From the NCBI GenBank assembly GCA_001972305.1, contig BDDD01001785.1, positions 186,001 through 250,000 of the forward strand: a stretch of DNA of 64,000 bases. Reading direction: 5' to 3'. Source of the stretch: Cephalotus follicularis (lineage: Eukaryota; Streptophyta; Magnoliopsida; Oxalidales; Cephalotaceae). Shown here in pieces: positions 1 to 11,280 of this stretch. Both the position numbers and the translations under genes were made by a program. The number at the start of each line of letters is the position of its first letter. Positions within the stretch are counted from its first letter, which is position 1. The notes beneath the pieces were generated by a model that worked only from the letters and a program-made list of their open reading frames with translations, ran no database searches and had not been told where the DNA came from.

Positions 1-908
1 TGGTATGTATCCCTAGATGGTTGTTGTTGATCCCATTCTTATATGTCGGTATGGGACGGTCGTGTACGAATGGTAGATCACCAGTGTTTGTGAATCTAGG
101 GGAAAGGGTTGTAATAGACTAGAACCTTCGGGGTCTGGCAATTGGCCTATGAAAAAGTAATTATTGATTAGATCCCATTCCTATACACCGGTATGGGATG
201 GTCATATATGAATGGTGGATCGCATATTCTATTGATCTCTAGGGTATGGTGCATGAGCTTTATATTATGAGGTACATTGCTATGAATTAGCATTCATGCA
301 TCTTTTCATTCATATATATGTATATCTGTTGTATTCCACTGCATATTTATATTGTACATAGCCATTGGCTGCTGACCCATTGCATTGTAATGTAATGGGT
401 CAGGGTCAGGTCCAGGTGACGTGCCGCAGTGATCAGCTGGGCTAAATCACAGAGTAAGGATCTACATCTCCTCTAACCTACGTTGTATAAATGTGGTTTT
501 GTAAATGTACGAATGTTATATCAGAGACATGTGTTATTTCAGCTATTGACCTGCCGACATGTAGCAACACTTAAGATATATGTGTCTTGATGTAAAGGAT
601 ATGGATGGGTCCTTCTATTGTGATAATTTATGGATTTTCCTCCTACGAGAGTATGGGTTGCGGAGGGCTGAGCCCAAGGTATAAATGGTGCTTTCATTAG
701 AGGGGGATATAGTCCAATAAACGAATACATCATGCCCAATTTTTGGGGGATTATAAGAGTTAAAGTGTATCCATGATTGCTTATTCCGTTTTTATTATAT
801 GATTTTTTAAAGTTTTATGTTTATAGAACTTTTGGATGATGTGATTTAAAGATTGAAAGTAGGGTGATCACGGATCGTGGGGGTTTCCTCACGGTTAGGG
901 GCGCAACA
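1..908 (+). repeat. Element A 5' LTR, 3' part only
   Basis: This is the downstream third of the LTR; the rest lies outside the window. It ends in ...gcgcaaca just before the primer binding site. It holds two related ~50-bp copies of a block beginning gatcccattc (about 30 and 170) and a hairpin-forming inverted repeat (ctgacccatt at 372, aatgggtcag at 394). The three short possible ORFs here have no recognisable domain. Confidence 0.85.
372..403. repeat. 10-bp inverted repeat in A LTR, conserved in B
   Basis: ctgacccatt (372-381) and aatgggtcag (394-403) are perfect reverse complements separated by 12 bases. The second A LTR has the same arms at 4245 and 4262 with a shorter loop. Element B LTRs carry ctaacccatt...aatgggtcag at 37071-37104 and a related form at 20043-20078. 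Retention in two families suggests a structural role in the LTR or its RNA (inference). Confidence 0.6.
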
Positions 909-910
909 GT

Positions 911-926
911 TTGGTATCAGAGTCGG
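911..926 (+). other. Element A primer binding site (tRNA-iMet)
   Basis: ttggtatcagagtcgg lies two bases after the LTR end at 908. It contains TGGTATCAGAG, complementary to the 3' end of plant initiator tRNA-Met, the usual primer of chromoviruses and many copia elements. It fixes the 5' LTR boundary and the plus orientation. Confidence 0.9.
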
Positions 927-1570
927 CCTATGCTGGATACGCCAGGATAGGGTCCTTGGCTATGGTAATTGAAAGTGATTGATTACAAAACGTGATATTT
1001 GGAGTTATTTGAAGTAGCGGATATAACAAGTGGATATTAACCCATGCCTCTTATACAAGGCGGAAAATGTTGCTCCGGCTTGAGAAGAGCCTAGAGATTA
1101 TGTGATAGAGATGCATGAATTGATGGCCCAAGGGGATGAAATGATGCAACGACAAATGGCTGCAAATTGATGGTAGCCAGCATGAGGCCAAGTTTAACGA
1201 AATGTTGAGGGTAGCACCTCATATGGTTAGCATTGAAGCAAGGAAGGCTAATAAGTTCCTAGTGGGTCCATAACCCACAGGTCAATGGAGCTTGGTAACC
1301 GATCATATAGTGTTGGAGATGGATGAATTATATGTAATCCTTGGAATGGATTAGTTATCGGCTCAATATGCTAATGAGGGTTAAAACCTGAATTCTCGAT
1401 TCGTGGTGACAATTGATAAGATTCCAAGGCAGAGTTGGTATTCTGTACAACAGAGAGCCGAAAGATGAGCTGTGATCGCAAGCCTATCGCTCCAGTTCAT
1501 AGTACATCCGACGATTAGTAATATGTACCTGATCTGAAGCCCAATTTGGTAGAATGACATGAAGAAAGAG

Positions 1571-1850
1571 TAGGCGCAGTTGCCTACAGGCTTGCCTTAC
1601 CACTCAACCTACGGGATCGGAATCTACCATGTAAGGTACAGTATATGCCATGGATCAGAGTGGCGCATCGGAAATGTGATGGATTGGGATAGTTGTTGGA
1701 CTGAACATCTACTGTTAGAAAAATTCCTAGTGGAAGATCATGTGTTACATGATGTGTTCATGTTTCAATGCTCAGAATGTATTATTCATATCCTTCTCAT
1801 GTGCTGCCATATGAGCTGTAAGAGTTGAGGACGGATAAGAGCTTGAAGAG
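1571..1850 (+). pseudogene. Degenerate chromovirus pol 3' remnant in element A
   Basis: Translation from 1571 gives VGAVAYRLALP, which resembles the chromovirus stretch just before the chromodomain (GEVAYRLALPP type). Around 1688-1790 the frame reads CWTEHLLLEKF and HVLHDVFMFQC, decayed relatives of the integrase segment W.EHLPLVEF and of the VH.VFH segment. The order of these pieces is scrambled relative to a normal pol, and the frames are not continuous. A matching block lies on the minus strand in element B (34759-35090), so the two elements share a mobilised remnant. No function is expected. Confidence 0.55.
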
Positions 1851-2023
1851 ATACCTATCTTTGTGATAGATTATCGAATCAAACAGTTGAGAAAGAACAT
1901 TTCATTGATGGAAGTGTTATGGCAATACCATAAGCTTGAGGAAGCCACATAATAAGTGAGGAAGGGATGAGAACATTGTATCCTCGCTTGCTTTAACCTA
2001 GGGAATCTCGGGACGAGATTTCT

Positions 2024-2038
2024 CTAAGGAGGGGAGGA
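2024..2038 (+). other. Element A polypurine tract
   Basis: aaggaggggagga directly precedes the 3' LTR start TGTAATACCCC at 2039. Polypurine tracts prime plus-strand DNA synthesis. The preceding gggacgagatttct is the conserved pre-PPT phrase also seen in elements B, C, D and F. Confidence 0.85.
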
Positions 2039-2764
2039 TGTAATACCCCAAAATTTTATACACAATTGTTGAAATAAATAATTATTGAAATATATGGCAT
2101 TGTGTATTGATAAAGCCAATAGTGGCCCAATACAGCAAAAATGTTATGGAATTCGCATGGTCCAATTTGATAAAAGGGATGTGTATGACGTCGACGCCTT
2201 AAAGGTTGCAAGGCGTTGTAGCTCAGTGATAGGGTTAACACACACCACCAGTAGCGTAATGATAGCGTTGACGCCTAAGCATTGGGAGCAGATGACGCTT
2301 TTAATATACATGGCACACACGTGAAAGGAGGAAGGAGAAACGGGGAGGGGAGAAAAGGAAAGGAGAAAGGAGAAAAGAAATGAAAGAGAAGAGAGAAGGA
2401 GAGAGGCAGCGGGGGAAAAAGGGAAGGAAGCAGAAGAAGGAAAAGAGAGAGAAACAGGCTCCGGGAGAAGAAAGCTCATCGCATTCTCTATCTTCACTTT
2501 GTCTCCTTTTCTCCTGGGCTCATCGAAGGCAACAACAGTGAGCAGTTAAAGCAAAGAAAACGAGAGTAGTGGCGCGGTAGCAAATGGAGCGCTGCAACAA
2601 GCCATTCCAATCCTCAATTCAGTTGCTGAATTTCCAAGTACAATATACAATTTCATATGAATTGGAATTCAATTTGAGTGATGAGTGTGCAAAATGGAAG
2701 ATTGAGGGGATTGAAGGGATGTCAGCACGATATCTCCTCTGTTTATTCAATCTTCTGTCAGCCA

Positions 2765-3030
2765 ACACGTCGACGCATTGGTCATAGCGTCGATGCCTCT
2801 GAGCAAGGAATTGACGCCCCGGTAGTGAGCAATGACATGGCGGGCTTTCCTTCACATTTTTGTGCGTCAATTAGTGTTACACATCATCGTCCAACACTGG
2901 TGTGTGACCAGCACGATGACACGTAACCCAGCACTATGGAGAAATGCATTAATGCAAACCTGGAGCCTGTTAATGCAAAAAGGGGATGCAGTGACGACGT
3001 CGACACCTAGGGGATGGGGTCGACGCCCAA
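2765..3030. repeat. TCGA-centred palindrome array in element A LTR
   Basis: Units of the GCGTCGACGC / GCGTTGACGC kind have centres at about 2771, 2791 and 2812 (spacing 20 and 21), then at 3001 and 3021 (spacing 20). Weaker units lie near 2192, 2216, 2269 and 2293 (spacing 24). Variants mostly change the central CG to TG or CA. Confidence 0.65.
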
Positions 3031-3225
3031 AAGCCCTGGTTAAGTGGAACTGCCATGTTTTGCTTAGGTTTTGATTTTCGATTGAAATCAGGCTACTGTT
3101 GGATTTCCAACCTAGTGTCTAAAGCTACTGAGTGAACGGTTCTAAGGCTGACAAGCAGGTTAAGCTTCCTGGAAGGCTGAGCTTAAGAAGGCAGCCCCTT
3201 CGAAGCCCTATGTGAGACTTCAAAT

Positions 3226-3772
3226 AATCTAGCATCGAGGGGAAACGTCAATGAACCCTGACTACCCGGTGTATTCCAACGAATCAAGCATCGAGGTTAA
3301 TGGTCAAAGAAACCCGATAGCCGGCTATATTCCAAAGAATCAAGCATCGAGGGGAAGGGTCAATGAACCCTGACTGCCCGGTGTATTCCAACGAATCTAG
3401 CATCAAGGGGAACCCTGACTGCCTGGTGTATTCCAGAGAAACTAGCATCAAGAGTAAGGGTCAACGAACCCTGACTACCCGTTGTATTCCAACGAATCTA
3501 GCATCGAGGGGAAGGGTCAACGAACCCTGACTGCCCGGTGTATTCCAACGAATATAGCATAGAGGGGAAGGGTCAATGAAGCCTGACTACCCGGTGTATT
3601 CTAAAGAGATTAGCATAAGGGGAAGGATTAGCTTAATCCCGACTGCCTATGCTTTATTTTAAAAGGGACTAGCGTAAGAGGAATGATTAATCTATCCCGA
3701 CTTCCTATGCCCCATCCTAAAATGCTAACACCAAGGGGGAAGGGTCGACGAACCCTGACTACCCGGTGTATA
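3226..3772 (+). repeat. ~56-bp tandem repeat, about 10 units, in A 3' LTR
   Basis: The unit starts aatctagcatcgagggga and ends cccggtgtattccaacg. Units repeat at about 56-bp steps from 3226, with one unit shortened by about 11 bp near 3396. The last three units are more diverged. The part of the 5' LTR that would carry this repeat lies outside the window. Confidence 0.85.
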
Positions 3773-4316
3773 TAGTATGGCATGGTTAGGGTATGGTTAT
3801 GTATTTGCATAGATATGGATATGGATCGTATGGAGATGGATTGCACGGCTAAGGTATGGTTATGGTATGGTGATGGTACATTTCCCTAGATGGTTGTTGT
3901 TGATCCGATTCTTATACTCCGATATGGGACGGTCATATACGAATGGTAGATCACCAGTGTATGTGAATCTGGGGGAAAGGGTTGTAATGGACTAGAACCT
4001 TTGGGGTCTGGCAATTGGCCTGTTAAAGAGTAATGATTGATTAGATCCCATTCCTATACACCGGTATGGGACGATCGTATACGAATGGTGGATCGCATGT
4101 TCTATTGATCTCTAGGGTATGGTGTATGACCTTTATATTATGAGCTACATTGCTTTGAATTAACATTCATGCATCTTTTCATGCGTATATATGTATACCT
4201 GTTGCATTCCACTGCATATGTATATTGTACATAGCCATAGGCTACTGACCCATTGTAATGTAATGGGTCAGGTTCTAGTCCAGGTGACGTGTAGAAGTGA
4301 TCAATCGGGCTAAATC

Positions 4317-4577
4317 TGTCACACATCGAACCGCGAGAGTAAACCCCCATAATCTGATGTGTGATATATACCATCCGTTCAGTCATTTCATATCATATCG
4401 ATACCCAATAAGTGCTATAAATATATATAAAGCTTCATATCAAAGTCGCATTACGTCGGCGGAATACTCAATTCAAAAAAAAATTAACTCCTAAAATCTC
4501 CCTAAAATCGGGCAAGATGTATTCGTTTATCAGACTTAACCCCCTGTAAAGAAAAACACATTTTTATATATTCACAC
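4317..4577 (-). repeat. Element B 3' LTR, piece 1
   Basis: It matches 36284-36545 of the other B LTR (ccgcgagagtaaaccccc and following). It ends where solo LTR E1 begins; target copy cacac is at 4573-4577. Confidence 0.9.
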
Positions 4578-5811
4578 TGTCACACCCCCGTTATTCCATT
4601 ACATTAGACAATATAAGCGGAAGCATTCATATCTGGATTATAAAATAAAAGTCATCCGCACGCAGCCCATACTACGTGCAAGTACAATCCAGCAATATCC
4701 TCATACATAAAGAAAGTACAATCGTAACACGGAGTGTGAACCGTTCAATACAATTACAGTACAACATAAGAATAACAACCTTAATAGAAATAGCAACTCT
4801 TCAAAAGCTCCCACAGCACCTCCCGTACGTCTTTGCTTAATCTGAAATTGTATGGGTTAGCCATTGTCCTCACTTGGCTAAGTAGGAAGATAATGCATGT
4901 TAAGGAATATATAAATGCAACATGTATGACTTTTTATATTGAAAATAACATAATTAAGTATTCCAATCTATAAGCAACCATGCCAAGTGGCCATAGACAA
5001 TACAATACAAGAATATTGCACAAGGGTACAATCAATCAGTACAGTGGTTTGGATGTCACATGTCGCTAACTCCTAGCACCAACTGTGCACCACCTATCTA
5101 TCACCCCTCACTCCGGAGATGATAGATCAGGTCAATTACTACCGGCATTAGCGGGTAGTTTAACAATCAAGGTCTGCATTGCAGACAGTTTGGGTGGATA
5201 CTCTAGCCAACTCCTGGCACATAGGACCACCTCCGTACCCAGTGATGTCTCCTATCACTCGACTAACGGCAATAGCATAGACATACAATTCAATCAATTC
5301 AGTAGTAATATTACATAAGTTTTAAAATGTAATATAGGGTTGTTTTCTTTTGAAACATATAACAATTCAGTAATCGTACATCTCCTAGGAGGAAAACGAT
5401 ATTCAATAAAGTAACAATACCTCTCGTGGGAGGGAAAACAGTAATCATTTGAAAATATACATTTCCATTTTGAAAACCGTAAGGAACTCATATTTGTGCT
5501 TAAAGCACTAGTTGATTCAATCATTTGAAAATAAGGGACAGTAGTGTTAATGAACACCCTAAACAATATATACTAATTATAACAGTAGCATATACAGTAA
5601 AAAGTAAAACACAGTAGCAATCCAAGGGTTCAATAAGTCATTGTATACCCTAGTCATTCATGTAAAATTCTCACAAGGAGTATATACATTGTTTAAATTC
5701 TGAAATGTAATTATTTAAGGCCAGGATTGACTGTTCTAATCATCCATATGTAGGCCAGGTTAATCAGATTCAATTTGGGGCCTAAATAGGACCTATATCA
5801 GCAATTTAACC

Positions 5812-5930
5812 CAGGACAGTCGACTGCTCTCAAGAACAGTTGGCTGTTTGGTTGAGTAGTCGACTGTTTATTCTTAACAGTTGACTGGTTCGTTTGATTA
5901 GTCGATTGTCATGAAGAACAGTCGACTGCT
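5812..5930. repeat. CAGTCGACTG palindrome array 1 in E1
   Basis: Six units of cagtcgactg or one-base variants (agttggctg, agttgactg, agtcgattg). Centres are at 5821, 5841, 5861, 5882, 5903 and 5923, so spacing is 20, 20, 21, 21 and 20 bp. Spacer sequences between units are unrelated. The array is not a simple tandem repeat. Confidence 0.85.
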
Positions 5931-6639
5931 CTACCTAGAAATGAGCAGGCAGTAACAGGTATACATTGCAATGACCAAATACAAATCCAATCAACGCATG
6001 CAATCAAACAAAAAATAACCATACATGATATGCATAATTATATCTTCCAAAATATGTCATTACCTCTACCTTAAACGCCTCCATTTTTACATTTAACAAC
6101 ATCTCTCCATTAATCAACTCCAATCCCAGCAAGTACTAAGTTTGCATGTTACAGAGGTTATGTATAGAGGTGATTAGAATACATATACTTATTGACAACC
6201 ATAACAGCAACTATAATTCAATTTAGAGGCTTATAATCTCAACTCTTCTTGAACCATTTACCAATTCTATTTCAATTCCAGAAATTGCTAACCTTAATGG
6301 TGAGTTCGGATTTGGGGACTAACAGGGAAAATCCAAAGTTTCCAAGTCTCTTGACACTCTAATCCTCAAATGCAAGCTTCCACAATTCTCCAGCAATTCT
6401 CCTCTACCTCAGTGTTTTTCAACACTCAAAAGGCTCAAGTATCAGCTGATATAAGTGCCCAATTTCGTGCCTTTCATCCCACAGTTGGTTTAACTTTTAA
6501 TGTGCTCTTCTCTCTCACACACATGTTCCCTTGTTTCTCACCTTTCTCTCTTCCCATTTATGTTTGCAGGTTGCAGGTCTGCAGAGCACATGCAGGGTAC
6601 CCCTCTTACATGCATGTACAGACACTTGTTCTGTACCAT

Positions 6640-6700
6640 TCCAGTCGACTGTCACACCACGCATCAGACAGTCGACTATTCCCCTGGGACAGTCGACTGT
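6640..6700. repeat. CAGTCGACTG palindrome array 2 in E1
   Basis: Three units have centres at 6646, 6673 and 6694 (spacing 27 and 21 bp). This second array sits near the other end of the same LTR. E2 has the same two-array layout. Confidence 0.8.
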
Positions 6701-6870
6701 TTGAGCTAATTTTAGGGTTCCTTAGATTTGTTTGCTAAATTGTATTTCAGACCAACCCAAGCAGTTGCTAATCTCAGAAATTATGATAATGGTACAAACA
6801 ATCTCAATTAAAATGTATATTTTATTAAAAATTTGAGCAATATACATTAATTGAATTTGCGGTTATTACA

Positions 6871-7197
6871 CACACTCCCGGAGGAGGAATCAATAGTTTA
6901 TATACATATGGGGCTCAGCCTCAGCAAACACAACTTAACTCATTATTACATCATTCTAGTGCCTCAAATGATGGGCATGTCCCGGTTTAATACATCATCA
7001 CAAATATCATAAGCACCGCCACATGTCGGCTGGTCGATAGCTGAATAAAACATATCTTTTATATATCTTTAGATCTATCTCTTATACATAACAACTCTAA
7101 TGTATCGATATAGTTCAACTATAGACATAAGGCCCCTTTTTATATGATTCTTTATAAGTAAACCCAGATCCATTAACATAAGTAAGATCATATACAG
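6871..7197 (-). repeat. Element B 3' LTR, piece 2
   Basis: It starts with the second cacac target copy and matches 36540-36868 of the other B LTR (cggaggaggaatcaatag and following). It ends with tacag (7193-7197), the target copy for element C. Confidence 0.9.
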
Positions 7198-10016
7198 TGT
7201 AATACCCTGATTACCTGTACGTATTTTTCTTATAGGTTTTATCTGTTTCTTTTAACTATTTGTATGTTTTAAGTTGTGTTTATGTTTTTGGGCTGACTGA
7301 TACCAGCCTTAGTTTTGGGCATGTTAGTATGGGCATTTTGTTGGGTAAATTTAGTCATATTATTATTATTACTATAAACCAATTTACAAATACATAATTA
7401 TTATCCTATATTTACAATTGATTTTATTAAATTGTATTTTCAAAATTTGTTTTTAAAACAAAATCCTTTATCTTAATTACTTTCCTTCTCCCTCTCAAAC
7501 TCTCTCTCCCGTATCCCTCTCTCTCAAATCTCCCTCTCCCGCACAACTCTATCTCTCTCCTTCTTCTCACCCTGAAAATCTGCCTACATTCCTTATCTAA
7601 CAGATTGGTTTTTCCTTTTCTTTCTATCCTTTCCCGTTTTGGTTTCTTTTGCTATATATGTGAGACAATGTCATTGAATTGGCCATCTCTTTCTATGTAT
7701 TGCTACTGCCGAATTTGCTGAGAAATTGGGGCTGTGATTTCTGTGTTTACATACTCCATTGACAGGGTTAGTTTCATCAAGGTTCAATTCGGTAATTGTT
7801 TCTTTGATATTGCATGGCACTGTAAAAATTTTGAGTGTGTATTTCTCTCTTTTGATTCTGTCGAACAACTATGTTCTTCTTCGATTTGTGTCGCCATTGC
7901 AGGTTAGTTTGTTGCCCTACTGTGATGGTTATGTGTTAGTGTTATCAAGGAATTGTTTTGCCATGTATAAGTTGCTAGAAAAGGAGTAGTTTTGATTTCT
8001 ACCTTCCTGCTTTTCTGTCAAAAATAAATCCTGTGTTTGTGGCAATCTGTAGACACCTAGGGAGTGTTATATATTTTGGTTTTGATGCATGTGATCATCA
8101 TAAACAGACAGAATTGGAGCTATGCAATTGTATGTCATGGTTTAAGTTTTTCTGTCACATTAAATAAATTTCTGTGAATAGGTCTGTGTCGAATTCAGTG
8201 TTATAACATCGTTTTACATGCCATATAGAGTTGTTTTGCATGTTGGTAATCTTCTGGTGTTGAAAAATCCGAGTTTTGGCAACTAGATTGCACAAAACTG
8301 CACTAAAGTGTTGTTCTGTCACCAAGGGCAGTCGACTGCCCGTATGAACAGTCGGCTGGTTAGTTTGTGTAGTCGGCTGTCTTGTGCGAACAGTCAACTG
8401 TCTTATGTTGAGTAGTCGGCTGGACCCCTGATTCAGTCGACTGCTTTCATGTCCAGGTTGAGTAGTCGACTGGCCCTGTTGTGTAGTCAACTGCCACCCC
8501 TTGTACAGTCGACTGGATCCCTGAAACAATCGGCTGGATTGTCCTTTAACTTCCTGTTTTCATCCATTTGTTCTTTCGATGATCCGGATCTATTTTAAAC
8601 ATCATTATGATTCTGTTTTATGCCTAATATGAATTTTAGACCCTTATTTGAACATTGTTATGTTGTTTAGATTATTGTGCTACGTGAGGCCAATTAAGTT
8701 TACCGGACATTCGTAAGTTAGTCTGTGATCGCACAAGGTACGGATTTTCGTTCCTTCATAAACTCTTACTGATTCAGTTCTGTTTTGAGAATAAATACAG
8801 ATTCCTTGTTTTGGTTTTATCTGAATTGAAGCTGTTTTGTTTTAATGAGATATGCGGATATTTCTCTTTTTGGACATCTCGTTTATTTGAAATAAATTCA
8901 GTTTTATGAATATGCCTCTTTTCAGAATATGAACTCCGTTATGTTTGGAATTTGAAATAAAGTCAGTTGATATTTTATTGAATGAATATTTTCTGTCTTA
9001 ATGAATTCAGTTATGTTATGTTAACGAAATATTATGCAAATGCCTCTTCATTGTGAAATTTAAAGAGTTGCCTTTTATTATGAAAGTATACGTGAAACTA
9101 TATCGTTTGAGAACGATTTATGATTATGTTTTGGGAAACCTTTCCATGTGTTTTAAATTGATCTGAGGAAATCAAGTTTTTGAAATGGTCAAATACTGAG
9201 TTTTTATAACCACCTATGGGGGTACCATAGGCATGCTGTGGGCCTGGCATGGGGGCATGACACTTTCCGTAATGGTGTGATTTGTTTACAGCGTCTCTTT
9301 GGGATATCCTTGGATAGGATTTGTGATAGAGGCATATGGATCGATCCTAGTTATATGTTTTGGGATATGTTATGTTATGAAGAATTGTATGTGTAGTGCC
9401 GTACACTCCAATTCCATTTGGCAATGTGGGTGTCGCGAACCCCTTGCTACTATGTGTTTATGATATGTTATGGGTTTTGGTGCTCAGTTATGGAACCTAT
9501 GTTTTGGAAAGGTATACTTTATGGTTTCAAGTTATGAACTTGGTTTATATGTTTTGCCGTGGGAATTTATAAAGTATGTTTAAACTATTTTATTGCTTAA
9601 GATTTCTGCTTTAAAGTACGTTTGAAATCTTCTTGCTTTAAAATATCGTTTACTGTTTTACATTCTATATTCGTACTAAGGTTTGCTCAGCCGCGTTTTT
9701 GTTTCCATGCGGTAGGTTATCAGGAGCGACGGGGCAATGTGTGATGAGAGTGACTCCCTTATGTGTGACGATCATCTAGGAGCTGATTCCTTTGTGTTTA
9801 TGTGGTCATACTGGACCTGTTTAATAAACAATATGTCAATTCCAGGTATGACGTTTGGATTATGAATAAGTTTCAGTTTATGATTAGTTTCAGTATGTTT
9901 TGGATATGCTTTAAACCATCACATATTTAATAAAGATGAACTTTTCTAGTATGTTATGTTATGTTGAGTTCTGTAATAGGCACCTGTAGCGACTCCCACA
10001 GCTCGGGGGTGTTACG
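7198..10016 (+). repeat. Element C 5' LTR
   Basis: It starts TGTAATACCCTG and ends ...ggggtgttacg; the expected final a has become g. Features are a CT-rich stretch (7480-7570), a possible TATA sequence tatatatg near 7652, and a palindrome array at 8327-8540. ORFs within it are short and match no domain. Confidence 0.9.
8327..8540. repeat. CAGTCGACTG palindrome array in C 5' LTR
   Basis: Ten units have centres at about 8333, 8353, 8374, 8395, 8417, 8438, 8467, 8487, 8510 and 8531. Spacings are 20, 21, 21, 22, 21, 29, 20, 23 and 21 bp. The first unit is a perfect 14-bp palindrome, ggcagtcgactgcc. Others vary at the centre (tcggct, tcaact). The intervening DNA is not repeated. The 3' LTR copy is at 18140-18360. 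Confidence 0.85.
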
Positions 10017-10018
10017 GT

Positions 10019-10032
10019 TTATGGAATCAGAT
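10019..10032 (+). other. Degenerate primer binding site of C
   Basis: tatggaatcagataa lies just after the 5' LTR. It is a damaged or variant form of TGGTATCAGAG; the GG.ATCAGA core is kept. Its position matches the expected primer site, but confidence in function is low. Confidence 0.45.
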
Positions 10033-10186
10033 AATAGGCTTTGTTCCTTAGAAGACCTAACTAGGTTTGACCTGTGAGCTTGGGTAGACTTGGGTTAGGA
10101 TTGTTATGTTTCGGCCTTTCTGATATGTTTTCTGTTTTGATTTTTGTGTTTCGGTTTGATATCTCGTGTTTCGGTTTCCTTCGTAG

Positions 10187-11280
10187 ATGGTACGCACAAG
10201 AAACACTCCTCGGAGAACTGCACCAGCTGGGGCTCGAAATGAAGTCAGAAACGAGCCTTCTATGGAAGAGTTGGTTCGTTAGGCAGTTGCTCAGGAAGTG
10301 AATCGTGTGATGCAACAACAGAATTGGGAACAAGTTGTTGAGGAGAATGCTCCGGCAGAGGTTCAGAGGGATATGGAAACTGGGGATAGGCTTGACACAC
10401 CTACTCATGTTTGGCTTGAGCGGTTTCAGAAGCAGAGGCCGCAGTCCTTCAGTGTTGCTGTGACACCCGCGGAAGCCGAACACTGGATAGCACACATGGA
10501 GAAGATCTTTAGTGTTCTGAGGTGTGATGATCGGCAGAAGGTAAGTCGGCGGCTTATAAACTTGAAGGAGACGCTCAGAAGTGGTGGAATACTCTGAATT
10601 TGGCTAAGGGAGGAGGTTATGCTGATGCTCTTTTATGGTCTGAGTTCCAGGAAGTCTTCTATCAGCAGTATTTCCCCACTGCTGATAAGGAGGCCTATGC
10701 TAGGGAATTCGTTAACACCAGGCAGAAGGATGGAGAAACAGTTTCAGAGTTCTTGGCCCGTTTCACTAGATTGGCTGGGTTTGCTGGATCCGCGGCGGGG
10801 TTAGCATCGGAACAAGCATAAAAGTTCAAGTGGAAGCTGCATTACCAGTTGAGGGGGAAGCTGATAAACTCCAAGTTTGCGGATGTAGCTGAAGTTGTAA
10901 ATGCTGCAAAAAACATAGAATTGGAGAGATTGGACTTCCAAGCAGCACGTCAGGAAGGGGATAAAAGGCGGAATAGGAATGAACAAGATTCTGGACAGCA
11001 GAGCAAGGGTCAAGGCAGTTCATGGAACAGGGGCAGAGGAGGTAAACAACGTAAGAGAGATCACAAGCAGAATAAAGATGGTAATCAACAGCGTCAGCAA
11101 GGAAATGATCAGAAGAATGCACAGGGAGCTGATGGGGGTAACCCCGATGTTCAGATTGCTAGATGTGATGCTTGTGGTAGGTATCATCCAGTCGGTACCT
11201 GTTATAAAGTCAGTGGGGCCTAGTTTGTATGTGGACAGATGGGACACTTCGCGAAGGATTGTCAGGATCCTCGTGCTAAG
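10187..11280 (+). pseudogene. gag: Element C gag (broken)
   Basis: The ATG at 10187 starts MVRTRNTPRRTAPAG. A stop (TAG) follows after about 30 codons near 10280. The capsid region includes AEHWIAHMEKIFSVLRCDD. A frameshift near 10540 moves the frame to QKWWNTLNLAKGGGYADALL, followed by QEVFYQQYFP. A TAA ends that frame at 10819, and the basic, Gln/Asn/Arg-rich tail continues in another frame (10849-11222). The first cysteine of a CCHC knuckle (FVCGQMGHFAKDC, near 11223) is replaced by TAG. Gag would form the virus-like particle and bind RNA. At least three stops and one frameshift make it dead. Confidence 0.85.

Larger units (their letters stand above)
2039..4316 (+). repeat. Element A 3' LTR, first part
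   Basis: It begins TGTAATACCCC after the polypurine tract and is broken at 4316 by element B (target copy aaatc at 4312-4316). It holds purine-rich U3-like DNA (2330-2460), TCGA-centred palindromes (2180-2300 and 2765-3030) and a 56-bp tandem repeat (3226-3772). It continues at 39783. Weak ORFs across the purine tract and the repeats look like composition artefacts. Confidence 0.85.
4578..6870 (-). mobile_element. Solo LTR E1 (gypsy-type)
   Basis: A 2.29 kb segment bounded by TGTCACACCCCC and ...GGTTATTACA, i.e. TGTAATAACC...GTGTGACA on the minus strand. It is flanked by cacac (4573-4577 and 6871-6875). It has no primer site, polypurine tract or coding interior, as expected after LTR-LTR recombination. 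A family member, E2, lies at 59108-61694; both share the start, the phrase acgcagcccatactacgtgc and two palindrome arrays. Confidence 0.85.

Noticed and set aside
2144..2497. 117-codon minus-strand frame rich in Ser/Leu/Phe
   Set aside because: It lies across a purine-rich LTR tract; the composition alone keeps it open, and no domain is visible.
8327..8540. CRISPR-like array of short repeats with regular spacing
   Set aside because: Units are 10-bp palindromes with ~11-bp gaps inside a plant LTR; CRISPR repeats and spacers are much longer and prokaryotic.
10074..10301. 75-codon frame overlapping the start of C gag
   Set aside because: It is a shadow of gag in another frame; the gag start at 10187 fits the family better.
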